A program made the position numbers and the translations under genes. The notes beneath the pieces were generated by a model that searched no databases, was not told where the DNA came from, and saw only the letters and a list, made by a program, of their open reading frames with translations. From NCBI RefSeq assembly GCF_022869005.1, contig NZ_JALIEA010000013.1, forward strand, positions 208,510 through 272,509: 64,000 nucleotides of DNA, read 5' to 3'. This DNA is from Corynebacterium kalidii (GTDB lineage Bacteria > Actinomycetota > Actinomycetes > Mycobacteriales > Mycobacteriaceae). Below are positions 1 through 10,132 of this stretch, one piece after another (position 1 is the stretch's first letter; the number at the start of each line of letters is the position of its first letter).

Positions 1-685
1 TGCGGCGGGCGTCTGACGTGGTGCGGTCAGCTTCGATCTGGAGCGCCAGAAGATAGGGGTCGGGCCGGAGGAAGACGAACAGCACGAGTCCGGCAGAGAC
101 GTAGGCGCCTGCCGCCAGCATGAACGGACCTGCCAGCGTGGGGACGCCGATCGCGTCGGCGAGAGCGCCGAGTGGATCGATGAGGTTCGGACCAGCCACG
201 GCACCGACGGTTGTGGCGACCATGGCCATGCTGGTTCCGAAGCCGCGCTTGTTCTCCGGTGCCAGGTCAGTGCCGGCATACCGTGCCTGGAGGTTCGTCG
301 CGGTACCGGCACCGTAGATGAACAGGGACAGGAACAACAGGGGGATGCTGTCGGCGACCGCGGCGACGACGACCCCGAGCGCGCCGATTCCGCCGGCGAT
401 GAAGCCGAATGCCAGCCCCAGGCGTCGACCGAGGCTGTGTGTGGACCTGCCCACGAGATATGCGGCGAGTGCCGCGCCCAGGGTGAACAGTCCGGTGGGG
501 AGACCGGACAGGGAATCCGACCCGAGCATGTCCTGCGCGAGTAGTGCGCCGACCGAGATGCCTGCGGCCAGCCCTGCACCGCCGAGGATCTGACTGAAGA
601 TGACGACGACGAGTGTGCGTCGGTGGACCTGTTCCTGGGTGGACGGCGACAACTCGACGGGGAGTTGGCGTGTGTTACGCGACAT
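1..685 (-). CDS. MFS transporter, N-terminal part (cut by window edge)
   Basis: About 228 residues of a Major Facilitator Superfamily permease; the C-terminal half lies beyond the left edge. After a short polar N-terminus (MSRNTRQLPVELS) come hydrophobic segments starting with VVVIFSQILGGAGLAAGI, then a cytoplasmic loop rich in Gly/Arg (LVGRSTHSLGRRLGLAFG) that fits the MFS loop between TM2 and TM3. Six transmembrane segments are expected in the visible part. The ATG overlaps the stop of the upstream ArsR-rhodanese gene by 11 bases, so the two are translationally coupled and the regulator probably controls it. The substrate cannot be told; the pairing suggests a toxic anion, a sulfur compound or a drug. 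Confidence 0.85.
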   Translation of the reverse strand, partial: MSRNTRQLPVELSPSTQEQVHRRTLVVVIFSQILGGAGLAAGISVGALLAQDMLGSDSLSGLPTGLFTLGAALAAYLVGRSTHSLGRRLGLAFGFIAGGIGALGVVVAAVADSIPLLFLSLFIYGAGTATNLQARYAGTDLAPENKRGFGTSMAMVATTVGAVAGPNLIDPLGALADAIGVPTLAGPFMLAAGAYVSAGLVLFVFLRPDPYLLALQIEADRTTSDARR

Positions 686-1340
686 CGAGGTCTACTCCCT
701 TGCTGGCCCGCCACTCAACGACGCCTTCGTCCATTGCCCGGGCGTTGAATCCGTGTGTACGCAGCGTGTGCGCGGCTTCACGGGCCAGACGGCACAGTTC
801 ACCGCGGCAGTACACCACGATCTCGGCGTCACGGGGGATCTCCCCGAGGCGGTCGTCGAGTTCGTCCATCGGGAAGGACAGTGCGTTCGGGAAGTGGCCA
901 GCGTCGTACTCCTGGGCAGGGCGGACATCGATGATGAACATCGACGAGGTGACTGCGGCGGGGTCGATCACCGGGCCACGGGATACGGGCTGGTCCATGT
1001 AGGTGTCCAGCACGTCACGCAGCCGCGGGTACCGGTTCAATGCGACGCGCTTGGTCGCAGTGTACAACTCGGCGACATCGTCGCCGCTGAGCTGGTAGAA
1101 CACCGAGGTTCGCTCGCGACGTCTGCTCACCATTCCTGCCCGGTGCATGGTCTGCAGGTGTGCCGAGGTTGTCGTTGTCGCCATTCCGGTCAGTCGGGCG
1201 AGTTCATCGACCGAGTGCTCACCCTGGGCCATAAGCTCCAGGAGTTCCAGCCGTCGTCCGTTGGCTGCCGCTTTGACCACTTCCGACAACGCCTCGAATA
1301 CTGATGCCTTATCCGGTTCCTCGCTATTCCATGTATCCAT
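675..1340 (-). CDS. ArsR-type HTH regulator fused to a rhodanese domain
   Basis: A 221-residue two-domain protein. Residues ~12-100 form an ArsR-like winged helix (EALSEVVKAAANGRRLELLE, then ELARLTGMATTTTSAHLQTM as recognition helix). Residues ~125-220 form a rhodanese domain with the active-site loop CRGELCR, so the catalytic cysteine is present. Fusions of this type are known in bacteria and are thought to sense sulfane-sulfur or metal/oxyanion stress; that role is inferred here. I chose the ATG at 1340, where homology begins and which lies inside a perfect inverted repeat; an upstream in-frame start at 1460 would add 40 Arg/Pro-rich residues with no domain. It overlaps the following MFS gene and is probably autoregulated. 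Confidence 0.85.
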   Translation of the reverse strand: MDTWNSEEPDKASVFEALSEVVKAAANGRRLELLELMAQGEHSVDELARLTGMATTTTSAHLQTMHRAGMVSRRRERTSVFYQLSGDDVAELYTATKRVALNRYPRLRDVLDTYMDQPVSRGPVIDPAAVTSSMFIIDVRPAQEYDAGHFPNALSFPMDELDDRLGEIPRDAEIVVYCRGELCRLAREAAHTLRTHGFNARAMDEGVVEWRASKGVDLDVA

Positions 1341-1345
1341 GGAAT
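1326..1345. promoter_or_regulatory. Perfect inverted repeat over the ArsR-rhodanese start codon
   Basis: ATTCCATG-TATC-CATGGAAT: two perfect 8-bp arms and a 4-bp spacer. It covers the start codon (1338-1340) of the ArsR-rhodanese gene. An ArsR dimer binds such short palindromes, so this is a good candidate autoregulatory operator. The assignment is inference from position and symmetry. Confidence 0.5.
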
Positions 1346-1389
1346 ACGATGGTACATGCTGTGGAGGGGCGCGACAAGCGGATTCAGGA

Positions 1390-2217
1390 TCAGGCAGTCG
1401 GGGTAGAGGCTCCGGCCTCGCCGTTCTGGTCAGGCGGCTCTGCCCCGTCATCCGCGCCACTCTCCCGTCGCTCCTCGCGACGTCGGAGCCGGAACCGCCG
1501 ACGGCTCATGTCGCGGGCCAGGGTCATCGGTTGACGTAGTTTCTTCTGCGTCGCCCAGGACAGGTCCTGCATCCCGGGGAGCACCCACCCGCGCCAGTAG
1601 GCGGTGACCATCAACCCCGCCCCGAGGAACGGGGAGACGGCCATGCCGACCGCCAGGACCGGGAAATCACCGGCGGCTCCGGACTGGTCCAGCGCGTGGA
1701 CGCCGACCATGACCGCGGCCGTCAGCGCCGCCGGTGTGGCGTACAGCGTCGCTCCGCCGAAGATGGCGGGGACCGACCCGGTCATCATGTCCCGGATCAT
1801 CCCGCCGCCGACCACGGTCAGCACGCCGAGGAACAGGGCCGAGGACCACGGCAACCCGTTCGCCAGGGCCTTGGTGGAGCCGGTGGCGGCCCACACGCCC
1901 AGGACCACGGCGTCCCCGTGGACCCGGAAGACCTCCCACCCGCGGGAGTTCATGTGGATCAGCATCGAGGCCAGTGCCCCGGCCAACGCCAGGCCGAAGT
2001 AGCGCATGTCCTGCAACGCGGCCGGGGGCCCGTTGTCGATGAGGACGTCACGGATCATGCCCCCGCCCAGGGCGGTGACGATGGAGAGGAAGACGATGCC
2101 GATGAAGTCCAGGTTGCGGGCACGCGCGATGATCCCGCCGATCATGCCGTAGAGCACCACCCCGATCAGGTCGAGGGTCTCGTACACCGTCCGTACCGAC
2201 GGGTCGACGAAGTCCAT
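1390..2217 (-). CDS. TRIC/UPF0126 family membrane protein (YadS/YicG-like)
   Basis: A 275-residue membrane protein made of two repeats of the UPF0126/TRIC unit. Each repeat carries the signature GGGMIRD (ALGGGMIRDVL near residue 50, VVGGGMIRDMM near residue 140). Seven or so hydrophobic segments are visible, followed by a highly charged cytoplasmic tail (SRRRFRLRRREERRESG). Prokaryotic members are K+-permeable TRIC channels or have been linked to glycine transport; which applies here is unknown. The ATG at 2217 was chosen because the extra 26 residues of the longer reading frame are not hydrophobic and lie in the gap before the next gene. It follows the DMT gene at 68 bp and could be co-transcribed with it. 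Confidence 0.8.
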   Translation of the reverse strand: MDFVDPSVRTVYETLDLIGVVLYGMIGGIIARARNLDFIGIVFLSIVTALGGGMIRDVLIDNGPPAALQDMRYFGLALAGALASMLIHMNSRGWEVFRVHGDAVVLGVWAATGSTKALANGLPWSSALFLGVLTVVGGGMIRDMMTGSVPAIFGGATLYATPAALTAAVMVGVHALDQSGAAGDFPVLAVGMAVSPFLGAGLMVTAYWRGWVLPGMQDLSWATQKKLRQPMTLARDMSRRRFRLRRREERRESGADDGAEPPDQNGEAGASTPTA

Positions 2218-2284
2218 ACGGCCGAGAATATCGTTTCCCGCACGATACCTCGCGACATGGGCCCGGTTACCCCGGCTGCCCGGC

Positions 2285-3148
2285 CTACTCCACACCCCGC
2301 CGCGACAGGACGACCGTGGAGGTGACCATGACCACCAGGGCCCCGGCCATGATCAGCCACTGGGTGCCCTCCACCTGGAAGCGTTCCCCGAGGACGAGGT
2401 AGCCCAGGACGAAGGCGACGATGGGTTCGGTGATCGTCATCGCCGGCAGCGAGTTCTTCAGCGCCCCGGCGTTGAAGCTGGCCTGCTGGACCAGGGTGCC
2501 GATGACGGCGCAGGCGACCAGCCCGTAGGCTTCCCAGCTGGTCAGCAGGGCGGTGGCGCTCTCCTGGTTGAAGATGTTGACCACCGACTTCGAGAGCACC
2601 GCGAGGTAGCCCATGATCGCCCCGGTCACCGCGCCCAGCACCAGGGCGCGGGAGCGCAGCTGCAGGCGGGACGCCAGCCACATCAGGCCGACCAGGACGA
2701 CGACGCCGATCCCCAGGACCGTCATCCACCTGTTCAGGGTGGGGAAGTCCGCGCCGGGCAGGGGACGTCCCCACACCACGACCACGCCGACGGCGACGGT
2801 GAGGAGCGTCGCCCACGCCATTTCGGGACGGGAGACGCGGCGCCCGTCGAACCGGGCCGCCAGCGGCAGGGTGAACATGAGCGACAGGACCAGGATCGGC
2901 TGGACGACCAGCAGTGTCCCGAAGCCCAGGGCGATGATCTGGAGTCCGTAGGCCGCGAGCGCGCAGAAGACGCCGGCCCACCACTTCGGGCGGGCGACGG
3001 CGGAGAGGACCGGGGTGCCGTGGGCGTCGTCGCGATCGCCTGATGTCTGTTCGGCGACCTGGTGCCGGAGGATCGTTCCCCAGGCGACGGTGAGGGCTGA
3101 CAGGAGGGCGAAGACGACAGCGAGCAGGTTGCTGTGCATCATCAGCAC
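2285..3148 (-). CDS. DMT-superfamily transporter (EamA/NIPA-like)
   Basis: A 287-residue protein with nine to ten hydrophobic segments and almost no soluble domain, as in drug/metabolite transporters. The N-terminal hydrophobic half ends near LPLAARFDGRRVS, and the second half contains ITEPIVAFVLGYLVLGERFQ, the typical EamA ending with a proline-containing helix and a short loop. Three ATG codons lie at the start (3148, 3142, 3139); any may be used. The actinobacterial branch of this family is mostly uncharacterised, so no substrate is offered. Confidence 0.8.
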   Translation of the reverse strand: MLMMHSNLLAVVFALLSALTVAWGTILRHQVAEQTSGDRDDAHGTPVLSAVARPKWWAGVFCALAAYGLQIIALGFGTLLVVQPILVLSLMFTLPLAARFDGRRVSRPEMAWATLLTVAVGVVVVWGRPLPGADFPTLNRWMTVLGIGVVVLVGLMWLASRLQLRSRALVLGAVTGAIMGYLAVLSKSVVNIFNQESATALLTSWEAYGLVACAVIGTLVQQASFNAGALKNSLPAMTITEPIVAFVLGYLVLGERFQVEGTQWLIMAGALVVMVTSTVVLSRRGVE

Positions 3149-3233
3149 ATCAGGATAGTCGTCGGCCGGCGGCGACGTGTCAGGGCCCTGAATGTCGGGC
3201 TGAATCTCTGGGCCCCGGCTGGTGGGTGGTGGG

Positions 3234-4304
3234 TCAGGCCCGGAAGTAGTCCTCGATGGTGTCGAGCATCGACATCGCGGAGTAGAAGTCGATGCGGAAG
3301 GTCTCGCCGCCGAACTCGAAGACGCGGTCGTGTGTCACGGCGTAGGTTCCGCGGGCGGTCGGCTTCTGCTTCAGCTGGTCGCCGACGGGGTTGTCGGCGT
3401 CGGCGTTGGTGGCGAACACGGTCCGGCCGGTCAGTGCCTTGTCCAGGTTCTCGTCGGAGACCTGGACCACGTCGGTACGTCCGGTGAGACTGCCGTCCGT
3501 GCGGACCACGTCGTCCGAGGGGACGCTGAGGTCCCAGCCGAGTTCGGTGAGGATCCGGCCCTGGGCGGAGTCGCCGGTCATGAAGTTCAGGCCGCCGTCC
3601 TGTGCGGGGAGCACGAACTGGACGGGCTGTTCGGGCTCGGTGATGTTCCGGGAGACCTCTGCGGCACGGTCAGTGAAGGTCCGGACGGTGTCCTGTGCCT
3701 TGTCCTCGTGGCCGGTGATCTCGCCGAGTTGTGTGGTGACCTCGGTCCAGTCCTTGTCGGAGTAGTCGAGGACGACGGTCGGTGCGATCTCCCGGAGTCT
3801 GTCGGCCAGGTCGGGGGCGGCGTCCGCGCCGGCGGCGGAGACGATGATCAGGTCGGGGTCCTCGGCGGCGATCTTCTCGAGGTCGGGTTCGAGTTGTCCG
3901 ATCTCCGTGACGCCGCGCTCGTCGGCGACGTCGGCCCACTGGGTGAAGAATCCCTTGTCGTCGGAGGTCGGGCCGGGGGTCGCCGCGCCGGAGGCGACGA
4001 CGGGCGCGTCGATGGACAGCAGACTGCCGGTGAGGGTCACCGAGGTCGAGACGATGCGTTCCGGTTTGGCGGGGATCTCGACGTCCTCGGTCCGGTCGGT
4101 GGGCCGGCCGTTGTCGACGGCGATGGAGTCCACGGTGCGCGGCCACTCGCCGGTGGTCCCGGACGCCGCGGCGGTGGTGCCGTCCGCCGCGCCGTCGGTG
4201 GCGGGTGTGTCGTCCCCGCCGTCGGTGCAGGCGGCGAGGCTGACGGCGACGCCGGTGGCCAGGAGTGCGCCGGTGATACGGCGGAGGACGTGGGGGCGGG
4301 TCAT
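3234..4304 (-). CDS. Iron-siderophore ABC transporter substrate-binding lipoprotein
   Basis: A 356-residue exported lipoprotein: basic N-terminus, hydrophobic stretch (ITGALLATGVAVSL) and lipobox LAAC with Cys-26. The mature part is a FepB/FecB-type periplasmic binding protein: RIVSTSVTLTGSLLSIDAPV, EPDLEKIAAEDPDLIIVS and the C-terminal FRIDFYSAMSMLDTIEDYF. It would capture a ferric siderophore outside the membrane and deliver it to a permease that is not in this window. It is divergent from the siderophore-interacting protein gene, with a DtxR-like box between them, so it should be induced by iron starvation. Confidence 0.88.
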   Translation of the reverse strand: MTRPHVLRRITGALLATGVAVSLAACTDGGDDTPATDGAADGTTAAASGTTGEWPRTVDSIAVDNGRPTDRTEDVEIPAKPERIVSTSVTLTGSLLSIDAPVVASGAATPGPTSDDKGFFTQWADVADERGVTEIGQLEPDLEKIAAEDPDLIIVSAAGADAAPDLADRLREIAPTVVLDYSDKDWTEVTTQLGEITGHEDKAQDTVRTFTDRAAEVSRNITEPEQPVQFVLPAQDGGLNFMTGDSAQGRILTELGWDLSVPSDDVVRTDGSLTGRTDVVQVSDENLDKALTGRTVFATNADADNPVGDQLKQKPTARGTYAVTHDRVFEFGGETFRIDFYSAMSMLDTIEDYFRA

Positions 4305-4384
4305 GGGTTCTCTCCTCTGGATGGTCCGTGCAGCTCGTGCAGGGGTATCCTATCGGCTGGAGGTAATCTGAGGTAGGGGGTACT

Positions 4385-4403
4385 TCAGGTGATGCTAACC
4401 TCG
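4385..4403. promoter_or_regulatory. DtxR-like iron box between two siderophore genes
   Basis: TCAGGTGATGCTAACCTCG matches the DtxR consensus TWAGGTTAGSCTAACCTWA at about 14 of 19 positions, with the right half-site nearly perfect. It lies in the divergent promoter region (4305-4458) of the siderophore-binding lipoprotein and the SIP-domain gene. DtxR-Fe2+ would repress both when iron is plentiful. A weaker partial match (AGGTAATCTGAGGTAGG, around 4361-4377) lies next to it. Confidence 0.7.
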
Positions 4404-4458
4404 GTAGCGCGACCAATCGTCCGCCCGCCCGCCGCCGACCAGTGAGGACCTCCCCGAC

Positions 4459-6480
4459 GTGCCACGTATCAGCAGAGACACCGACATCTACCCGATCACC
4501 ATGCGCGAACTGGAGGTGCTGCGGATCGAGGACGTCACCCCCGGTATGCGGCGCGTGGTCTTCGGCGGGGAGGGGCTGCGCGAGCACCTCCGCGACGGGG
4601 AACAGGTCCCGGCGATCGTCTCCGACGGCTTCGACGACGACATGCGGATGATCTTCCCGCACCCGGTCACCGGCGAGCGTCCCTACCCGGTCTCCCTCGG
4701 CGACGGGCGGCTCGACTGGACCGCGGAGGTCAACGAACTCTTCCGCACCTACACGGTGCGCCGGTGGACCCCGGAGGCCGGAAAGTTCGGCGAGCTCGTC
4801 GTCGACTTCGCCCGGCACGGGGCGGGCCTGGCCGAGGGCTGGTCCGACACCGCGTCGGTCGGTGACCGCGTCTACGCCGCCGGGCCGAAGAACTGCGCGT
4901 CGCTGCCGGTGCACACAGACTGGCTGCTGCTCATCGGCGACGAGACCGCGCTGCCCGCCATCGGACGGTGCCTGGAGGAGCTCCCGGCCGGCCACCGGGT
5001 CGTCGCCGTCGTCGAGGTTCCCGAGCGCGCCGACATCCAGCACGATCTCGACGGCCTCGCGACGGCGGACGGTGCGGGGATCGACCTGCGGTGGGTCGTG
5101 CGCGCCGAGGGCGGCGACTTCACCGCCACGGTCGCCGCGCTGGCGCAGGACGGGGCGCTGCCCGGGGGCACGCCGTTCGTCTGGGCCGCCGGTGAGGCCG
5201 GACGGCTGAAGACGGTGCGCCGGTTCGTCAAGGAGCGCGGGGTCCCCCGCGAGCACGTCCAGATCACCGGGTACTGGCGACGCAACGACGCCACGACGGC
5301 CGGTGCCGCCGAGGGGGCCGCGAACGACGGGACAGGCTCGGGGACAGGCTCGGGGGCCGATTCCGGTGCCGGTGCGTCCAGCCTGGCCCCGCTGCTGCAG
5401 CTCCACGAGCTCACCGAGATCGCGCCGGGCCTCGCCCTGCAGGCGGCCGCCCGTCTCGGCAGGTACGGACTGTTCGAGGCCGTCGACACCGTCGCGGATA
5501 GCGCCGGCGGTGCCGCGTCCGTGGACGCCGTCGCCGAGGCCGTCCAGGTGCCGGAGGGCCGCCTGGTGAGGTTCCTGCGGTACCTGGAGTCCCTCGGCCT
5601 GCTCGCCCTGCACGGCGGGGAGGGGCAGGCCACCGTGACACTGACCGCGCTCGGCGAGGAGCTCGCCGACCCGGACGGCCTCGTCGCCCGGCTGGCCGGC
5701 CCGGAGGCGCTGCAGGCCCTGACCTGGCTGCACCTCGACGACGGGTTGCGCGACGGCGCGCCGGTCCCGGTGGGTGCCACCGGCTGCACCTGGGACGGCC
5801 TGCGCGGGGACGACCCGTCGCTGGGCCGACCACTGGAGGACAATGAAGCGACCCGGGCGCAGTGGGTCGCCCCGGCGCTGGCGGCCCGGTGGGGCTCGCT
5901 GCCCGGAGGCGCGCCGGCCAGCGTCGCCGTGCTCGGCGGTGCCGAGGGGACCGCCGCGGCCGTGTACGCCGATGAGCTGCTGCGACGGGCTGATGCCCCG
6001 GGGGTCCCGGGGGTCCCGGAGGTCACGGTGCTGCGCATGCCCGGGAACCACACCTGCAGCCCGGAGCGGCTGCTCGCCGAGGTCGGCGAGTCGCGCCGGG
6101 ACCGTGTGCGGATCGGCGACTGGGAGGTCGGGGACGGTCGCAGCATCGGGGCGGACCTCGTGCTCCTGCTGGACCCCTACGCCGTGTGCGCCCCCGGCGA
6201 GGTGCCCGGCCTGTTGTCGTCGGCGGTGGCGGCGGCCGGTGGCGGTGCGACGGGCGCTGGTACGACGGGCGGTGGCCGCGTCGTCGTCGTCACCCGGCTG
6301 CTCGCCGAGAGCGGCGACGAGGACCACGACTACGAGGAGGACCTCACCCGCATGCTGGTCTCCGGGAGGAGCCTGCCCACCGCCCGGGACCTGTCGTCGG
6401 CGGTCGCCCAGGCGGGTCTGCGGGGGCTGGCAGACATACCGGTCGGTTGGGGCAGCCACGCCGTCGTCATCGGCGCATGA
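4459..6480 (+). CDS. Siderophore-interacting protein (FAD ferric reductase) fused to a methyltransferase-like domain
   Basis: A 673-residue fusion with a GTG start. Residues 1-275 are a SIP/ViuB ferric-siderophore reductase: RRVVFGGEGL, PYPVS and RTYTVRRWTP in the FAD-binding barrel (RxYTxR signature), and GDETALPAIGRCLEEL and WAAGEAGRLKTVRRFVKE in the NAD(P)H-binding part. A Gly/Ser/Ala linker (~285-310) leads to a winged-helix dimerisation region (LHELTEIAPGLALQAAARLG) and a Rossmann-like region with VAVLGGAEGTAAAVYADEL, resembling plant-type O-methyltransferases. The first domain should release iron from imported siderophore. The second domain's glycine motif is degenerate, so methylation is uncertain. 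Regulation by the adjacent DtxR box is likely. Confidence 0.85.
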   Translation: MPRISRDTDIYPITMRELEVLRIEDVTPGMRRVVFGGEGLREHLRDGEQVPAIVSDGFDDDMRMIFPHPVTGERPYPVSLGDGRLDWTAEVNELFRTYTVRRWTPEAGKFGELVVDFARHGAGLAEGWSDTASVGDRVYAAGPKNCASLPVHTDWLLLIGDETALPAIGRCLEELPAGHRVVAVVEVPERADIQHDLDGLATADGAGIDLRWVVRAEGGDFTATVAALAQDGALPGGTPFVWAAGEAGRLKTVRRFVKERGVPREHVQITGYWRRNDATTAGAAEGAANDGTGSGTGSGADSGAGASSLAPLLQLHELTEIAPGLALQAAARLGRYGLFEAVDTVADSAGGAASVDAVAEAVQVPEGRLVRFLRYLESLGLLALHGGEGQATVTLTALGEELADPDGLVARLAGPEALQALTWLHLDDGLRDGAPVPVGATGCTWDGLRGDDPSLGRPLEDNEATRAQWVAPALAARWGSLPGGAPASVAVLGGAEGTAAAVYADELLRRADAPGVPGVPEVTVLRMPGNHTCSPERLLAEVGESRRDRVRIGDWEVGDGRSIGADLVLLLDPYAVCAPGEVPGLLSSAVAAAGGGATGAGTTGGGRVVVVTRLLAESGDEDHDYEEDLTRMLVSGRSLPTARDLSSAVAQAGLRGLADIPVGWGSHAVVIGA

Positions 6481-6531
6481 CGGAGCGTATTCCGTGCGCG
6501 TGATGAACCGCGCAATGAACGGGGTGCACGG

Positions 6532-6546
6532 GTACCGGGCCGGTAC
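6532..6546. promoter_or_regulatory. Small palindrome upstream of lysC
   Basis: GTACCG-GGC-CGGTAC, two perfect 6-bp arms, 52 bp after the SIP gene and about 80 bp before lysC. It may be an operator in the lysC promoter region or a weak part of a terminator. There is no T-run after it, which argues against the latter. Confidence 0.3.
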
Positions 6547-6592
6547 ACCACTCAGGTACTCTGTTCAGGGTCTGAGCAATAATCTCGAGTAG

Positions 6593-6608
6593 TCCCGTCA
6601 GCACGGGA
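6593..6608 (+). promoter_or_regulatory. lysC: Hairpin directly before the lysC ribosome-binding site
   Basis: TCCCGT-CAGC-ACGGGA forms a perfect 6-bp stem with a tetraloop, ending 5 bases before the GGAG ribosome-binding site of lysC. It could affect translation or mRNA stability. It does not resemble a lysine riboswitch, which is much longer and is not known upstream of corynebacterial lysC. Confidence 0.3.
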
Positions 6609-6625
6609 AGGTGGAGCTGGGAACT

Positions 6626-8975
<2,350 letters not shown>

Positions 8976-9034
8976 GAGCGCGAGGGGGCTACCCGTGGGA
9001 GCTGTCAGGAAAGGCCTCCAGGAAGCCCTCCAGG

Positions 9035-9091
9035 AAAAGTCTGGGCCCGTGCATCTTCAGTAGCCCTGAAGATGCACGGGCCCAGACTTTT
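9035..9091. terminator. Very long bidirectional terminator after asd
   Basis: AAAAGTCTGGGCCCGTGCAT plus CTTCAG (26 bases) is repeated perfectly in inverted form after a 5-base loop (TAGCC), ending in TTTTT on the plus strand and with an equivalent T-run on the minus strand. It separates asd from the convergent metalloprotease gene and should stop transcription from both sides. The 26-bp mismatch-free stem is far longer than needed for termination. Confidence 0.9.
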
Positions 9092-9131
9092 TCCGTCGGT
9101 ACTGGGGACGTGAATACAGAGGACGCCGGTG

Positions 9132-10070
9132 TCAGAGCCCCAGGGACTCCCGGGCGACACGGATGATCTCCGCGGCGGGGGTGCGCACACCCGCCGCAGC
9201 CGTCGTCCCGGTCGTACCGAGGTAGGCACGCACCAGTCGGGCCCCCACCGCGTACCCTGCCCCGGTGGGGACGCCGACCGGTTCCACACCGAACACCCTG
9301 GCGGAGGCGTCCCCGTGGATCCAGGCGGTGAAGTTCTCCATCCCGGTGGTGTCGGCGGCGTCGGTGACACGGCGGAGGACCTCGTCCGAACACGCCGAGG
9401 GGTCGACGAAGTGGGTGAATCCGCGCGCCCCGTAGAGCTCGGTGGCGAAGACGTCGGCCAGACCTTCGGCGACGAGCTGCTCACCCAGGGTGACGGTTGC
9501 CGGATCCCAGACCACACCACCGGGCGAGTAGCGCACGTTGTGGTGGAGTTCGTGGACCACGATCGCCTCCAGGCGGTCGAGCACCGTGGGGGTCGGCCAG
9601 AGGTGGATCTGGATGTAGCCGCTGATCCCGCCGAACGCGACCAGCCCCTGGACCACGTCCATGAAATGGGGGTTGTCCGGGTCACCCACCCCGAGCAGGA
9701 CGGTGAGGTCGGGAACCGTGGCACCGGGATCCGCCTCGCGCAGTGAGCGGACCCCACGCCGGAGTGCGTCCCGCGCCCTCTCCCACGCATGGTGGTCACC
9801 GAGAAGGTCGACCGCACCGCGGACCCGCTCGGTGTACGCGGCGTCGGCGGTATCGCCGTCCCAGGCGAAGCTCATGCTCTGCCGGTCCATGTCCGCGAGG
9901 TCGACCTCGCCGGGGAAGTAGCGGAACATACCGGCCATGGGCCGCCACATGGCGCGGACCAGGTCGGCCCGCGCCTCCACGGGTGCATCGAGTACCGCGG
10001 TCATCGCACGGCGTGAGTCCAGGACGTTGATGTCGTTGATGTTGCTGGTGATGTCGTTGGTGTCGTTCAT
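9132..10070 (-). CDS. DUF2268-type putative zinc protease
   Basis: A 312-residue soluble protein with the zinc-protease motif HELHH (VVHELHHNVRY, residues ~178-182) and a downstream glutamate-containing segment (GEQLVAEGLADVFATELYG), the arrangement of DUF2268 predicted Zn-dependent proteases. No signal peptide or membrane segment is seen. The N-terminus is a short repeat of Asn/Asp/Ile (MNDTNDITSNINDINV) encoded by a GTTGATGTC-like DNA repeat. The next downstream start, if used, would remove it. No substrate is known for the family; neighbours give no clue. Confidence 0.75.
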   Translation of the reverse strand: MNDTNDITSNINDINVLDSRRAMTAVLDAPVEARADLVRAMWRPMAGMFRYFPGEVDLADMDRQSMSFAWDGDTADAAYTERVRGAVDLLGDHHAWERARDALRRGVRSLREADPGATVPDLTVLLGVGDPDNPHFMDVVQGLVAFGGISGYIQIHLWPTPTVLDRLEAIVVHELHHNVRYSPGGVVWDPATVTLGEQLVAEGLADVFATELYGARGFTHFVDPSACSDEVLRRVTDAADTTGMENFTAWIHGDASARVFGVEPVGVPTGAGYAVGARLVRAYLGTTGTTAAAGVRTPAAEIIRVARESLGL

Positions 10071-10087
10071 GCCAGCGAGGCTAGAGG

Positions 10088-10102
10088 CTCACGCAGCGTG
10101 AG
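10088..10102 (-). terminator. Small hairpin between ferrochelatase and protease genes
   Basis: CTCACGC-A-GCGTGAG is a perfect 7-bp inverted repeat in the 62-bp gap downstream of the minus-strand ferrochelatase gene and just upstream of the protease gene. There is no clear T-run, so it may be a weak terminator or an operator. Confidence 0.35.
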
Positions 10103-10132
10103 GGTCAAGGCCAGGACGTCCGCCCCGCCGGC

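Noticed and set aside
3670..6459. 929-residue open frame on the minus strand
   Set aside because: It is antisense to the siderophore-binding and SIP genes, has no domain and the Arg/Gly/Pro-rich composition of GC-rich shadow frames.
6481..6625. Lysine riboswitch upstream of lysC
   Set aside because: The leader is too short and lacks the conserved core; only a small hairpin is present.
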